The translations under genes were made by a program, and so were the position numbers. From NCBI RefSeq assembly GCF_015277675.1, contig NZ_JADHEC010000036.1, positions 1 to 35,849 on the forward strand: a stretch of DNA of 35,849 nucleotides, given 5' to 3'. The notes below the pieces were generated by a model, which worked only from the letters and a program-made list of their open reading frames with translations, was not told where the DNA came from and searched no databases. Shown here piece after piece: positions 25,093 to 32,566 of the stretch. Numbering within the stretch: the stretch's first letter is position 1; each line of letters opens with the position of its first letter. This DNA is from Flavobacterium soyangense (GTDB lineage Bacteria > Bacteroidota > Bacteroidia > Flavobacteriales > Flavobacteriaceae).

Positions 25093-25828
25093 TTAAATTC
25101 CAGTTGTAATCTTTAAAACTGATTTTTGCGTTATCATCCATTTTAACTAAACTGTATTTATTTATAAAGTCAATTAATGTCCCGTTCTTTTTAAAGTCAT
25201 CGGAAAACCAATCAAAAATTTGGGACAATTCGGCTTTGTTTGCACTAATAGCATTTTTAGAAGCATCGTTTAAAAAACTTTTGGCGGCTCGTGATAATTG
25301 TTTTTCTAATTCCGCTTCAGTGTAAGCTTCATTTGCTAGATTTGGGCAAGAAAATGAAGCACAATTGATGGCAAAATGAATTCTTGGTTCATTCATTTTT
25401 CGTAAGATTTTATGTTCAATTTCTCCCAAACTATATTTTTTACCTCCCAAGGCAAAAAATTCTTTGTCCCAAGGACCGTTGATCTTTTTTATGCTTTTAA
25501 TAGGATAATTATCCAGAATTAATTTAACGGTAAACGCATTATAGGCATTAATCCAATAAGCCAAAACTGCATTTTTTGACCATGACTTCTCTGGAGTGTT
25601 TTTTGCCAATAAATCTAAATAAGACTGTAAAGCAAGGGCATCTTTCTTAAACCCTTTATAGTCTACATTCCCTTTACTGGAAACGTGTTTTTGTAATAAT
25701 TCATTCCATTTTGAATGATTTATTGCTGTTTCAATTTTATTCTCATGAGCTATTTCAGTAATCGCCGCATTAGTTTTTGCGCCACAAATAATAGCAAAGA
25801 ATGTTAAGAGTAGAAGTGATTTTTTCAT
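25085..25828 (-). CDS. DUF547 protein (exported form)
   Basis: This 247-residue protein has a signal peptide (MKKSLLLLTFFAIICGAKTNA) and the DUF547 core: AYWINAYNAFTVKLIL, GPWDKEFFALGGKKYSLGEI, IHFAINCASFSCPNLANEAY. It is the second DUF547 gene of the window; the other (9069-9758) lacks a signal. DUF547 genes often accompany TIGR04282/TIGR04283 transferases in Bacteroidota, as here. The last codons overlap the start of the glycosyltransferase. Its biochemical role is unknown. Confidence 0.85.
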   Translation of the reverse strand: MKKSLLLLTFFAIICGAKTNAAITEIAHENKIETAINHSKWNELLQKHVSSKGNVDYKGFKKDALALQSYLDLLAKNTPEKSWSKNAVLAYWINAYNAFTVKLILDNYPIKSIKKINGPWDKEFFALGGKKYSLGEIEHKILRKMNEPRIHFAINCASFSCPNLANEAYTEAELEKQLSRAAKSFLNDASKNAISANKAELSQIFDWFSDDFKKNGTLIDFINKYSLVKMDDNAKISFKDYNWNLNE

Positions 25829-26128
25829 TTTTAATTAAATTTATTATAGTTAAGACTCAAAGAAAGAATAAACCTGACATATTATTTTCTGAAAGGATAA
25901 AATTCTTGCTTTATTTACACTAATGGGAATACATTTTCATCGTTAAAAACAACCTTATATATCGAGATTTTTCCTCCAAGGGAAAATTATTTCTAATGCC
26001 CAAACGACAAATTATATAGCTAATAACCCATAAAAATAATTATTCCAATCCGAAAAAACAATTTCATTTTTCAAGTAATTGAGTAGCCCAAGTAGGAATT
26101 GAAAATTATTTGAATGTATTGGTTTATA
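25829..26128. other. Intergenic gap between the DUF547 and OMP genes
   Basis: About 300 nt without a credible gene. A weak hairpin, TTTTCC/GGAAAA at 25969-25986, could end the OMP transcript. The DUF547 promoter should be here, but no TAnnTTTG on the minus strand stands out. Confidence 0.35.
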
Positions 26129-26953
26129 TTAAAATTTGGTATAAAGTCCTAAATTTAGAGTTGGAGCCAATGGTGCGTTATCAATTCCGAATGCTCCAAA
26201 AGTTGAAAAATTGACTCCAAATTTATCCTTCTTAAATTCGTAATTTAATTTTAATCCTAAAGCATCAAAAGTTTGTCTATCCAAATAGGAAGGCCATTGA
26301 TTGTTATCATTGTAGAAAGCGTTTTCTTTCGAAACAACATTTCGACTGTCAAAAGCCACGATTATGTACCCTTTTGGAATAATATTGTAACCAACTTCAG
26401 CAGATAATTTAATGTAATCAGAATAATTATTATCCAAATATCCGTAACCGATATTCCCAAAATAATACCATTTTCCATGGCTAGTACCAACAGTCACGTA
26501 AGGTAAAATAGTGTTGGCATTGAATCCCGTTGAAAGACTTTTTGATGCATCTTTTGTGATCGAATTTGCTGCATATTGTATCCCTGAACTAATTTTCCAT
26601 TTGTGATCATAAATTTTATATTTTAATCCTATGGTAAGGTTTCCAAGTCCTGACAAATTCTGGGAATTATTTGTCCCGTTTGTTTGATAACTAACCGATT
26701 TGAAAGGCAAAATTAATTGCGCTTCTAATTTGTTAGTAATTCCATATTCTCCATATAACTGCGTAGTTATATCTGTATAATCTGAGTTTAAATCAGTTGT
26801 TTTTCCATGATATTCTATCTGATTGTAAAACAATCCGGTAACACTTAATTGGGCATAAACTTTATTTTTTTCGCGTGTCCAAGTACTTTGGGCATTGATG
26901 TTTTGTCCTATAAAAAGGAGAGTTATTACTACTGAAAGGGCAATTTTTTTCAT
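26129..26953 (-). CDS. Outer membrane beta-barrel protein (channel-like)
   Basis: This 274-residue protein has a signal peptide (MKKIALSVVITLLFIGQNINAQ) and barrel strands such as YAQLSVTGLFYNQIEYHG, NKLEAQLILPFKSVSY and LGNLTIGLKYKIYD, with a final LNLGLYTKF. The arrangement resembles the phenol-degradation MetA-type/aromatic-transport barrels seen in many Bacteroidota. Its ATG overlaps the stop of the TIGR04282 gene (ATGA). It is probably the outer membrane component of the rhodanese/transferase module. Confidence 0.65.
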   Translation of the reverse strand: MKKIALSVVITLLFIGQNINAQSTWTREKNKVYAQLSVTGLFYNQIEYHGKTTDLNSDYTDITTQLYGEYGITNKLEAQLILPFKSVSYQTNGTNNSQNLSGLGNLTIGLKYKIYDHKWKISSGIQYAANSITKDASKSLSTGFNANTILPYVTVGTSHGKWYYFGNIGYGYLDNNYSDYIKLSAEVGYNIIPKGYIIVAFDSRNVVSKENAFYNDNNQWPSYLDRQTFDALGLKLNYEFKKDKFGVNFSTFGAFGIDNAPLAPTLNLGLYTKF

Positions 26954-27555
26954 TCTAAAATAGTTTTAAATTTATAATTACTTTTTTTTAAATCTTCAAA
27001 AGTATCAATGTCGTTAAGGGTTTCAATAACCTCAATTTTATAGTCTTTCAAATTTTTAATTGTTGATGACAAAACCGTCGAAGTTCCCCATTTTTTATTT
27101 TTAAAAAGCGAAGGAATTATGTTTTTTAAGCCTAAGAGATAATAGCCTCCATCTTCGGCAGGGCCGATAACAACTTCATTATTTTGTAATTTTTTGAATG
27201 CATTATCAATAATATCGGATTTTAAATCAAATAAATCACTCCCAATTATAATACAATTCTGATACCCTAAATCAAATACATTTTGAAAAGCATTTTGCAT
27301 TTTTGCTCCTAAATCTTCCCCAAACTGTACTCTTTTTTCATATAGATTTTCCGACCAAATATCATCTGTTACAATGTATTGATCATAAAAAACAAATTTA
27401 TCGCATTCTAGACTTTGGGTTTCATTCATTGTGTGAAGGAGTAAATCCTTGTAAACTTCCAAAGCATTTACATCACCAATTATTTTTGCCAATCGAGTTT
27501 TTACTTTTCCTAATTGGGGATTTCGTATAAAAATTATCAGTGCGTTACTCTTCAT
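26950..27555 (-). CDS. TIGR04282 (DUF2064) CofC-like transferase
   Basis: This 201-residue protein has all family landmarks: ALIIFIRNPQLGKVKTRLAK at the N-terminus (nucleotide binding), GEDLGAKMQNAFQNVFDLGY, CIIIGSDLFDL with the metal Asp, and IGPAEDGGYYLLGLK. TIGR04282 is transferase 1, rSAM/selenodomain-associated, related to the CofC guanylyltransferase fold. It overlaps the rhodanese gene by 11 nt and the OMP gene by 4 nt, so the three are translationally coupled. The window holds a second, degenerate copy at 2548-3246. Substrate unknown. Confidence 0.85.
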   Translation of the reverse strand: MKSNALIIFIRNPQLGKVKTRLAKIIGDVNALEVYKDLLLHTMNETQSLECDKFVFYDQYIVTDDIWSENLYEKRVQFGEDLGAKMQNAFQNVFDLGYQNCIIIGSDLFDLKSDIIDNAFKKLQNNEVVIGPAEDGGYYLLGLKNIIPSLFKNKKWGTSTVLSSTIKNLKDYKIEVIETLNDIDTFEDLKKSNYKFKTILE

Positions 27556-28042
27556 AAATTTGATTGCCTTTTTTGAGATAAATGCTCCACTTTTTACTAA
27601 AAGTATGGATGTTTTCGGTTATTTCATTTTTATTGTCAACAACAATTCCACCTTTATTTTTCCATTCGAAAATACCGCCGTATAGATTAAAAACTTTTTT
27701 ATAACCCAATTTAAAAAGGTTTTCTCCAATTTTTTCACTCCGCACTCCTATGGAACAATATACTACAATCAGAGCATTTTTATCCTTTACAATTGATGTG
27801 ACTTTTTGGGCATCAAATTTATCATACCCAATATTAATAGAATTTTTAATGTGGCTGACATTGAACTCTTTTATTTCCCGAGTATCCAACAAAACATATT
27901 TGTTCTTTATTTGGAGCTCATTAACTGTAATGTAAGGAACCGATTTTTTGTTTAATTTCTCTAAAACTTCTGGAATTGTACTTTGAGCAAAGCAAAAAGT
28001 CGTTAATATTAGAGTTATTGTTGTTATAAAAATTCTCATCAT
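27545..28042 (-). CDS. Exported single-domain rhodanese
   Basis: This 165-residue protein has a signal peptide (MMRIFITTITLILTTFCFAQ) and one rhodanese domain: VLLDTREIKEFNVSHIKNSI, then the catalytic loop VVYCSIGVRSEKIGENL with Cys as persulfide carrier, then VFNLYGGIFEWKNKGG. A periplasmic rhodanese carries sulfur or selenium or acts on thiosulfate. It leads the TIGR04282/OMP operon, which matches the association of these transferases with selenium- or arsenic-related chemistry. The start is ATG 28042 or 28039. Confidence 0.85.
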   Translation of the reverse strand: MMRIFITTITLILTTFCFAQSTIPEVLEKLNKKSVPYITVNELQIKNKYVLLDTREIKEFNVSHIKNSINIGYDKFDAQKVTSIVKDKNALIVVYCSIGVRSEKIGENLFKLGYKKVFNLYGGIFEWKNKGGIVVDNKNEITENIHTFSKKWSIYLKKGNQIYEE

Positions 28043-28094
28043 ATCCCATTAATAATTATTTTCATAGACGAAGAAAATGTAAATTACTGACACG

Positions 28095-28122
28095 CAATAA
28101 TAAATTAATATTAATTCATTAT
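28095..28122. repeat. 28-nt AT-rich palindrome upstream of the rhodanese operon
   Basis: AATAATAAATTAAT and ATTAATTCATTATT abut and are reverse complements at 13 of 14 positions. It lies 53-80 nt before the rhodanese ATG. It could be an operator or a chance AT-rich palindrome. Nothing else supportable was seen in 28043-28388. Confidence 0.35.
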
Positions 28123-28388
28123 TGAAAATTCAGCAATATGATCAACTTTAAATAATTATTGGACGTCACCAGCGACCTTTTTAGGAAGTACTCATGCTCT
28201 AAATTAGCACATCTTAGGATAATTATGATATATTAAACTTTTTTTCAATGAAAATACTAATCTAAAATTTCTAGAAATCAAAAGGTAAGATCTTGAAAAG
28301 ATTTTTTTCTTTTATGTGTTTGGTGTCAACATAAATTTCATTAATTCATTATATATCGTTTAATTGCTCAGGATTTTTATGAAGCAAT

Positions 28389-28613
28389 TTATCCTTGAAT
28401 TATTCTTTTTTTGATGTTTGCTAGAAACGTAGCTACTAATTTCTTCCGAAGTTCAAGTTGTATACCTGAAAATTTTTCATAGTATGGAGCGATTCGGATT
28501 GAGCTTTTAACTAAAAAACAGACTTTATGATTCTTATGGTCTTGTGTATTTTTAATTATTTCAGAAACATCTGGATAAAACTTTACTTCATCAGTTGACT
28601 TACAATTTATAAA
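28389..28613 (-). pseudogene. C-terminal gene remnant without a start
   Basis: A 74-codon frame on the minus strand begins just inside the end of alkB (after TGA at 28614-28616) and stops at TAA 28389-28391. It has no ATG, GTG or TTG start but reads like coding sequence (FYPDVSEIIKNTQ, IRIAPYYEKFSGIQ, LVATFLANIKKRI). It looks like the end of a gene whose 5' part was lost where alkB now lies. I do not recognise the family with confidence. Confidence 0.45.
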
Positions 28614-29215
28614 TCAATCGTCCTAAAAGTTAAGTTTATTCTCGGTTTGGTTATTAGTTTAGTCGGTGGTAGTCTATGCAACCAATTAGTTTGCGTAGCA
28701 TCTTTCATAACCAATAAACTTCCGTGTTCTAAAATTAATGAAACGGTTTCTTTTGTTTCCTTGTGCTTGAATGCAAATTTGCGTTCTGCTCCAAAACTTA
28801 AGGAACCGATTGCTCCATTTTTTTTTAAATCTTTTTCAGCATCGCTGTGCCACGCCATTCCCTCATCACCATTATGGTATAAATTGAGTAAACAGGAATT
28901 GAACATTTCTCCTGTTTTTTCTTCGATTATTGATTTTAACTCTAATAATTCCTTTGTCCAAGGTAAGGCTCGCTTGGTGGTGTTAGAATAGGTGTATTCA
29001 AAATCGCTGTCTCCATACCAACCTACTTTTCGTTTGGTTATTATTAGTTTTCCATAGATTAGGGCTTGGTCATTTTTCCATTCGATTGTATCCATTAAAC
29101 AATCAAAATAGTGATTTGCTTTTTGATTACTCAATAATTTCCCGTAATAATTTGCAATACCATCTTTTGGTAATACGTTTTTTGAGCTGTCTATTTCGTT
29201 GTTAAATAAATCCAT
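28607..29215 (-). CDS. alkB: AlkB-type 2OG-Fe(II) DNA/RNA dealkylase
   Basis: This protein repairs 1-methyladenine and 3-methylcytosine by oxidative demethylation. The iron site is HSD in MAWHSDAEKDL, His in NWLHRLPPTK, and the 2-oxoglutarate-binding Arg pair in KPRINLTFRTI. The frame opens at a TTG (29248), but the ATG at 29215 (MDLFNNEID, 202 residues) is the normal start, overlapping the Ada-domain gene by 25 nt. It is the last gene of the alkylation-response operon. Confidence 0.9.
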   Translation of the reverse strand: MDLFNNEIDSSKNVLPKDGIANYYGKLLSNQKANHYFDCLMDTIEWKNDQALIYGKLIITKRKVGWYGDSDFEYTYSNTTKRALPWTKELLELKSIIEEKTGEMFNSCLLNLYHNGDEGMAWHSDAEKDLKKNGAIGSLSFGAERKFAFKHKETKETVSLILEHGSLLVMKDATQTNWLHRLPPTKLITKPRINLTFRTIDL

Positions 29216-29439
29216 TTTTTGTATTCTATTTTCATGCAATGTCCGCAAGGTCGAAAACCATTTTTAATGGCTTCGTTTTCTGATGCGAAAAAAACTCTGT
29301 TTTCACGTTTCATTCGTTTGCCTGATTTGCATTTTAATGTTCCGTATATTTTTAACTTTACATTTCCACCAAAAGTAATCACTTTATCTTTGATTTTGCT
29401 TCGTAAATCCCTCTCATTTATCTCACTATGCTTTATCAT
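29191..29439 (-). CDS. Stand-alone Ada zinc-binding-domain mini-protein
   Basis: This 82-residue protein is the Ada metal-binding (methyl-phosphotriester acceptor) fold on its own: KLKIYGTLKCKSGKRMKREN, RVFFASENEAIKNGFRPCGH with CxxC. In full-length Ada four Cys bind zinc (C38, C42, C69, C72); here the first, third and fourth are clear, but the C42 position is Lys (CKSGK), so the zinc site is not canonical. The AraC-MGMT Ada of this locus (31041-31892) lacks this domain, so the Ada architecture is split. It lies 2 nt after the 2OG oxygenase gene and overlaps alkB. Confidence 0.8.
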   Translation of the reverse strand: MIKHSEINERDLRSKIKDKVITFGGNVKLKIYGTLKCKSGKRMKRENRVFFASENEAIKNGFRPCGHCMKIEYKKWIYLTTK

Positions 29440-29441
29440 CC

Positions 29442-30155
29442 TTAACTTAATGCATCGTGAAAAATAATCCCTAAAGTGTATCTTTCACCACTTTGAATTT
29501 CGCTTACGCCGTGTTTCATATTCACACGATAGTACCCTTTAGTCCCTTTTATTGGTCGAAAGTTAGTGGTAAAAATGAGCATATCGCCTTTCTTGGGTTT
29601 TAATACGATGGCTTTTGATTGTGCTCTTGGTGTTTGTTGGGTTAACACAAATTCGCCACCTGTAAAATCTTGGTCTGGTTCGTTTAGAAATAAAACAGTT
29701 TGAATGGGAAAATATACATCTCCATACAAATCTTGATGCAGTGTATTAAATCCGCCTTTGCCATATTTTAAAATCAAAACGGTTGCTTTTAATTGATTAT
29801 TTGCATTGCATTGTTCTAAAAGTTGTTGATGTGTATTAGGAAATGTCGTAGCAATATTTAGTGCCTTCATCCAAGCGTTTGCAATTGGTGCCAATTTTGG
29901 ATAAATACTTTCTCGAATGCTTTGAATAAGATTTGGTAATGGATAATTGAAATATTTATATTCGCCCAAACCAAAACGGTAGCGTTCCATTACTACCGTT
30001 TTTCTGTAAGCATTTGAATTGTTGTAGCCTGTTATTAATTCAGAACATTCAAAATTGGTTAAAAGATTTGGAATAATTGAATATCCTTTTTCGTGCATAG
30101 ATTCAGTAATGAATGTCCAATCTATATTTTCTATTGTACTTTTTATTTTATACAT
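29442..30155 (-). CDS. 2OG-Fe(II) oxygenase, alkylation-operon type
   Basis: This 237-residue dioxygenase has HQD in NTLHQDLYGDVYFPIQTVLF, a distal His in YRVNMKHGVSEI and the 2OG-binding Arg in SGERYTLGIIFHDA. It is larger than, and different from, the AlkB at 28607-29215, so the operon has two distinct 2OG oxygenases. Homologs of this type sit beside ada/alkB in many Bacteroidota and are usually annotated as 2OG-Fe(II) oxygenase; the substrate is presumed to be an alkylated base or protein but is not proven. Spacing to both neighbours is 2 nt. Confidence 0.85.
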   Translation of the reverse strand: MYKIKSTIENIDWTFITESMHEKGYSIIPNLLTNFECSELITGYNNSNAYRKTVVMERYRFGLGEYKYFNYPLPNLIQSIRESIYPKLAPIANAWMKALNIATTFPNTHQQLLEQCNANNQLKATVLILKYGKGGFNTLHQDLYGDVYFPIQTVLFLNEPDQDFTGGEFVLTQQTPRAQSKAIVLKPKKGDMLIFTTNFRPIKGTKGYYRVNMKHGVSEIQSGERYTLGIIFHDALS

Positions 30156-30157
30156 AT

Positions 30158-30973
30158 CTATAAACTTGAAATTTCTAATATTATATCTGTCAATTTTTCA
30201 GGCATACTAAAAAATGGCGAATGGCTAGATGCAATTTTATATACTTTCAAACAAGGCATTTCCGCTAACATTTTCTCTTGCAACCAAGGTGTTATTGCTC
30301 TGTCTTCGGTACATTCAATATAATATCGTGGTACACTTCCATAATTTTCTTCCGTAAGTTTCAATTCTGCTTTTGCAGACTCTGTTGATTCGGGTAACAA
30401 AATAATATTTGCCATTTGCGTAATGTCATCAGGGCAATCGTGGTATAATCCTTCTTTATAAATTTCAGGTAAAAGCATAGAAGAAATAGTACCATTGTAC
30501 GTAATATGACCACCTAAAACTTCTTTTTCATCTAGTACAAAATAGTCCTTGGCACATTTTCCATTAGCAACAAGTACCGCCGCTAAATAGATTAATTTTT
30601 CGATTTTATTTGGTCGTAATTCTGCTAATTGCGAATTGAATATTCCGTTTTTGCTGTGAGCCACTAGTATTACTTTTCCGGGAATACTATCAATAAGTTT
30701 GCACAATTGTTGAATTGTTGCATCGAATCTTACATTTTCTATTGGCGTTTTATCTCTTCCCATTCCTGGCAAATCAATGGAGTAAACGGTATGTCCTTGC
30801 TCTTCGAGTAAGGGTGTTACTTTGTACCAATTCCAAGCACTATGCCAAGAGCCATGAATGAGAATAAATGTTTTTTTTTCGCTTTTGTTTTGAGCATTCA
30901 TTTGAAATGGATTAAAAAATAGTGTAATAATTAGCAAACTTAGGTACGCTGTCTGGGCGTCCTTTAGTTTCAT
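30158..30973 (-). CDS. Alpha/beta hydrolase of the salicylate-esterase/hydroxynitrile-lyase type
   Basis: This 271-residue protein has a signal peptide (about 28 residues, ending FQMNAQ), FILIHGSWHSAWNWYKV as oxyanion motif, VAHSKNGIFNSQLAEL as nucleophile elbow (S in HSKNG), ECTEDRAITP (acid) and SSHSPFFSMPEKL (catalytic His). It opens the alkylation-response operon behind its own Ada-type promoter. An exported esterase in a DNA-repair operon is odd: it may break down an alkylating ester, or simply ride with the operon. Start ATG 30973. Confidence 0.85.
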   Translation of the reverse strand: MKLKDAQTAYLSLLIITLFFNPFQMNAQNKSEKKTFILIHGSWHSAWNWYKVTPLLEEQGHTVYSIDLPGMGRDKTPIENVRFDATIQQLCKLIDSIPGKVILVAHSKNGIFNSQLAELRPNKIEKLIYLAAVLVANGKCAKDYFVLDEKEVLGGHITYNGTISSMLLPEIYKEGLYHDCPDDITQMANIILLPESTESAKAELKLTEENYGSVPRYYIECTEDRAITPWLQEKMLAEMPCLKVYKIASSHSPFFSMPEKLTDIILEISSL

Positions 30974-30998
30974 TTTTATTTGACTTTAATATTTGATA

Positions 30999-31043
30999 CA
31001 AAAATCTAACTATTCTTCTAGTCACAAAACCCGAAACTTGCTA
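30999..31043 (-). promoter_or_regulatory. Ada-type operator and -7 element of the repair operon
   Basis: Minus strand: TAGCAAGTTTCGG (31031-31043), 24 nt, then GATTTTTG (30999-31006). The same motif and the same spacing occur before ada. The first three bases are the ada stop codon. It would drive the hydrolase, 2OG oxygenase, Ada-domain and alkB genes. Confidence 0.65.
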
Positions 31044-31892
31044 AATAAATTCGGAATGTGTTTTTGTTCCTTCCCAACCAATAATGGCTGTTTTTCTGGT
31101 ATTACCCCACATATAGCCACCCAATATTCCTGTAGATTGAATTACTCGATGACAAGGAATTAAGAAAGCAACAGGATTGCTTCCAATAGCCGTACCTACT
31201 GCTCTTGAAGCCTTTGGATTTTCAATTTTAGTGGCTATAGCACCATAGGTTGTAAGTTGACCCAAAGGAATTTTTAAAAGGGTTTGCCAAACTTTTAGTT
31301 GAAAGTCTGTTCCTTTTAAGTGCAGTTTTATTTGATTTAATTTTGTCCAATCGTGAGTGAAAATGTAAAGTGCATTTTGCTGAATTAAATCTACCATCTG
31401 TCTGAAATGGGCATTTGGAAAATGGTTTTGCATAGTTGAAAAGGCCAAAGTTTCATTATCAGCAAAAGCCATATAGCAAATTCCTTTGTCAGTAGATGCC
31501 ACTATAATATTCCCAAAAGGACTCTCCGCAAAACTATAATTTATACCTAAATTTTTCCCACCATTTTTGTATTCGGCGGGTGTCATTCCTTCTATGTTTA
31601 TAAACAAATCGTGTAGTCGCCCTGTACCTGAAAGTCCTGTTTCGTACGCTGTCTCAAAAAGTGTTGCTTGATTATCTTTTAAAAGCGTTTTGGCATATTC
31701 TACAGTTGTAAATTGTAAAAACTTTTTTGGACTTGTGCCTGCCCATTCACTAAAAAGTCTCTGGAAATGAAAGGGACTTAAATGAACCTTCTCGGCAACC
31801 TCATCCAGATTGGGCTGCTCTTTAAAGTTTGCTTTTATATAATCAATTGCTTCTGCAATTCTGTTATAATTAATATTTTGTTGTTCGTTCAT
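31041..31892 (-). CDS. ada: Ada-like AraC regulator fused to methylated-DNA-cysteine methyltransferase
   Basis: This 283-residue protein has an N-terminal AraC helix-turn-helix pair (about 10-105; NLDEVAEKVHLSPFHFQRLF and YETGLSGTGRLHDLFINIEG) and a C-terminal MGMT domain (about 115-278) with the methyl-accepting Cys in LIPCHRVIQSTG. The N-terminal zinc domain of enteric Ada is absent and is encoded separately at 29191-29439. It repairs O6-methylguanine by suicidal methyl transfer and is predicted to control its own gene and the operon downstream. Start ATG 31892. Confidence 0.92.
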   Translation of the reverse strand: MNEQQNINYNRIAEAIDYIKANFKEQPNLDEVAEKVHLSPFHFQRLFSEWAGTSPKKFLQFTTVEYAKTLLKDNQATLFETAYETGLSGTGRLHDLFINIEGMTPAEYKNGGKNLGINYSFAESPFGNIIVASTDKGICYMAFADNETLAFSTMQNHFPNAHFRQMVDLIQQNALYIFTHDWTKLNQIKLHLKGTDFQLKVWQTLLKIPLGQLTTYGAIATKIENPKASRAVGTAIGSNPVAFLIPCHRVIQSTGILGGYMWGNTRKTAIIGWEGTKTHSEFI

Positions 31893-31912
31893 TATGTTCG
31901 AAATTTATAATG

Positions 31913-31957
31913 CAAATATCGAAAGAAATCTGTCGTTATAAAATCCGAAACTTGCTA
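31913..31957 (-). promoter_or_regulatory. Ada-type operator and -7 element of ada
   Basis: Minus strand: TAGCAAGTTTCGG (31945-31957), 24 nt, then GATATTTG (31913-31920), 20 nt before the ATG. The operator covers the -35 to -45 region, where AraC-type activators contact polymerase. Confidence 0.65.
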
Positions 31958-32034
31958 TTATTTAGTCCGTTTGCTGAATATTTAGAATATCATTAAATAG
32001 CTGCCGATAACATTAATCCGGTTTTGTGATGTAG

Positions 32035-32061
32035 GTAATTAAAAAACTGATTTTTAATTAC
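32035..32061 (-). terminator. AT-rich hairpin after the doxX operon
   Basis: GTAATTAAAAA and TTTTTAATTAC pair perfectly over 11 bp with the loop ACTGA. It lies between doxX (ending 32121) and the ada promoter and probably ends the doxX transcript, but the stem is weak. Confidence 0.45.
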
Positions 32062-32120
32062 GCAATTCAGCCCTTTTTACACAAATATACAGTTTTCGCC
32101 TCCCCTTCTGTCCTTCGTTA

Positions 32121-32558
32121 TTAAAGAAGTCTTTCGTCAACGGAATATTTCCCGCTTCCATTGATAAGGGTCGCTATAGATAAACCAATTATTAGCAAGT
32201 GATACTCATAACCTTCACCTTTTTGATTCCCAAACCAATTCATAAAAAAACCATTGTCAAGGTGCGATGTGAAAATAATTCCTAAAAAAAGTACAATTGT
32301 TAAAACCGACCAAATGCGGCTTGCAAAACCTACTATTAATGATACTACTCCTATAAATTCTATGATAATCACTAAGAAGCCAATTATCCAGGGCAAATGC
32401 ATTGTATTTGTAAAAAAGCCCATTGTTCCAGTGAAGCCATAACCACCAAACATTCCAAGCATCTTTTGTGCGCCGTGTGGAAAAAGAATTAAACCCAGTG
32501 TAAGACGAGTAACTAAACCTGTCAAATCGTTATTTGTGTTGAATAGTATATTTTTCAT
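32121..32558 (-). CDS. DoxX-family membrane protein
   Basis: This 145-residue protein has four membrane segments; LTRLTLGLILFPHGAQKMLG and GFLVIIIEFIGVVSLIVGF are typical of DoxX/SURF4-like proteins. DoxX proteins partner with oxidoreductases in several bacteria. It follows the flavodoxin-like reductase by 8 nt, so the pair is probably one redox unit. Confidence 0.85.
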   Translation of the reverse strand: MKNILFNTNNDLTGLVTRLTLGLILFPHGAQKMLGMFGGYGFTGTMGFFTNTMHLPWIIGFLVIIIEFIGVVSLIVGFASRIWSVLTIVLFLGIIFTSHLDNGFFMNWFGNQKGEGYEYHLLIIGLSIATLINGSGKYSVDERLL

Positions 32559-32566
32559 TTTATTAA

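Noticed and set aside
29216..29248. TTG at 29248 as start of alkB
   Set aside because: An ATG at 29215 gives the normal AlkB N-terminus; the extra residues are an out-of-frame reading of the Ada-domain gene.
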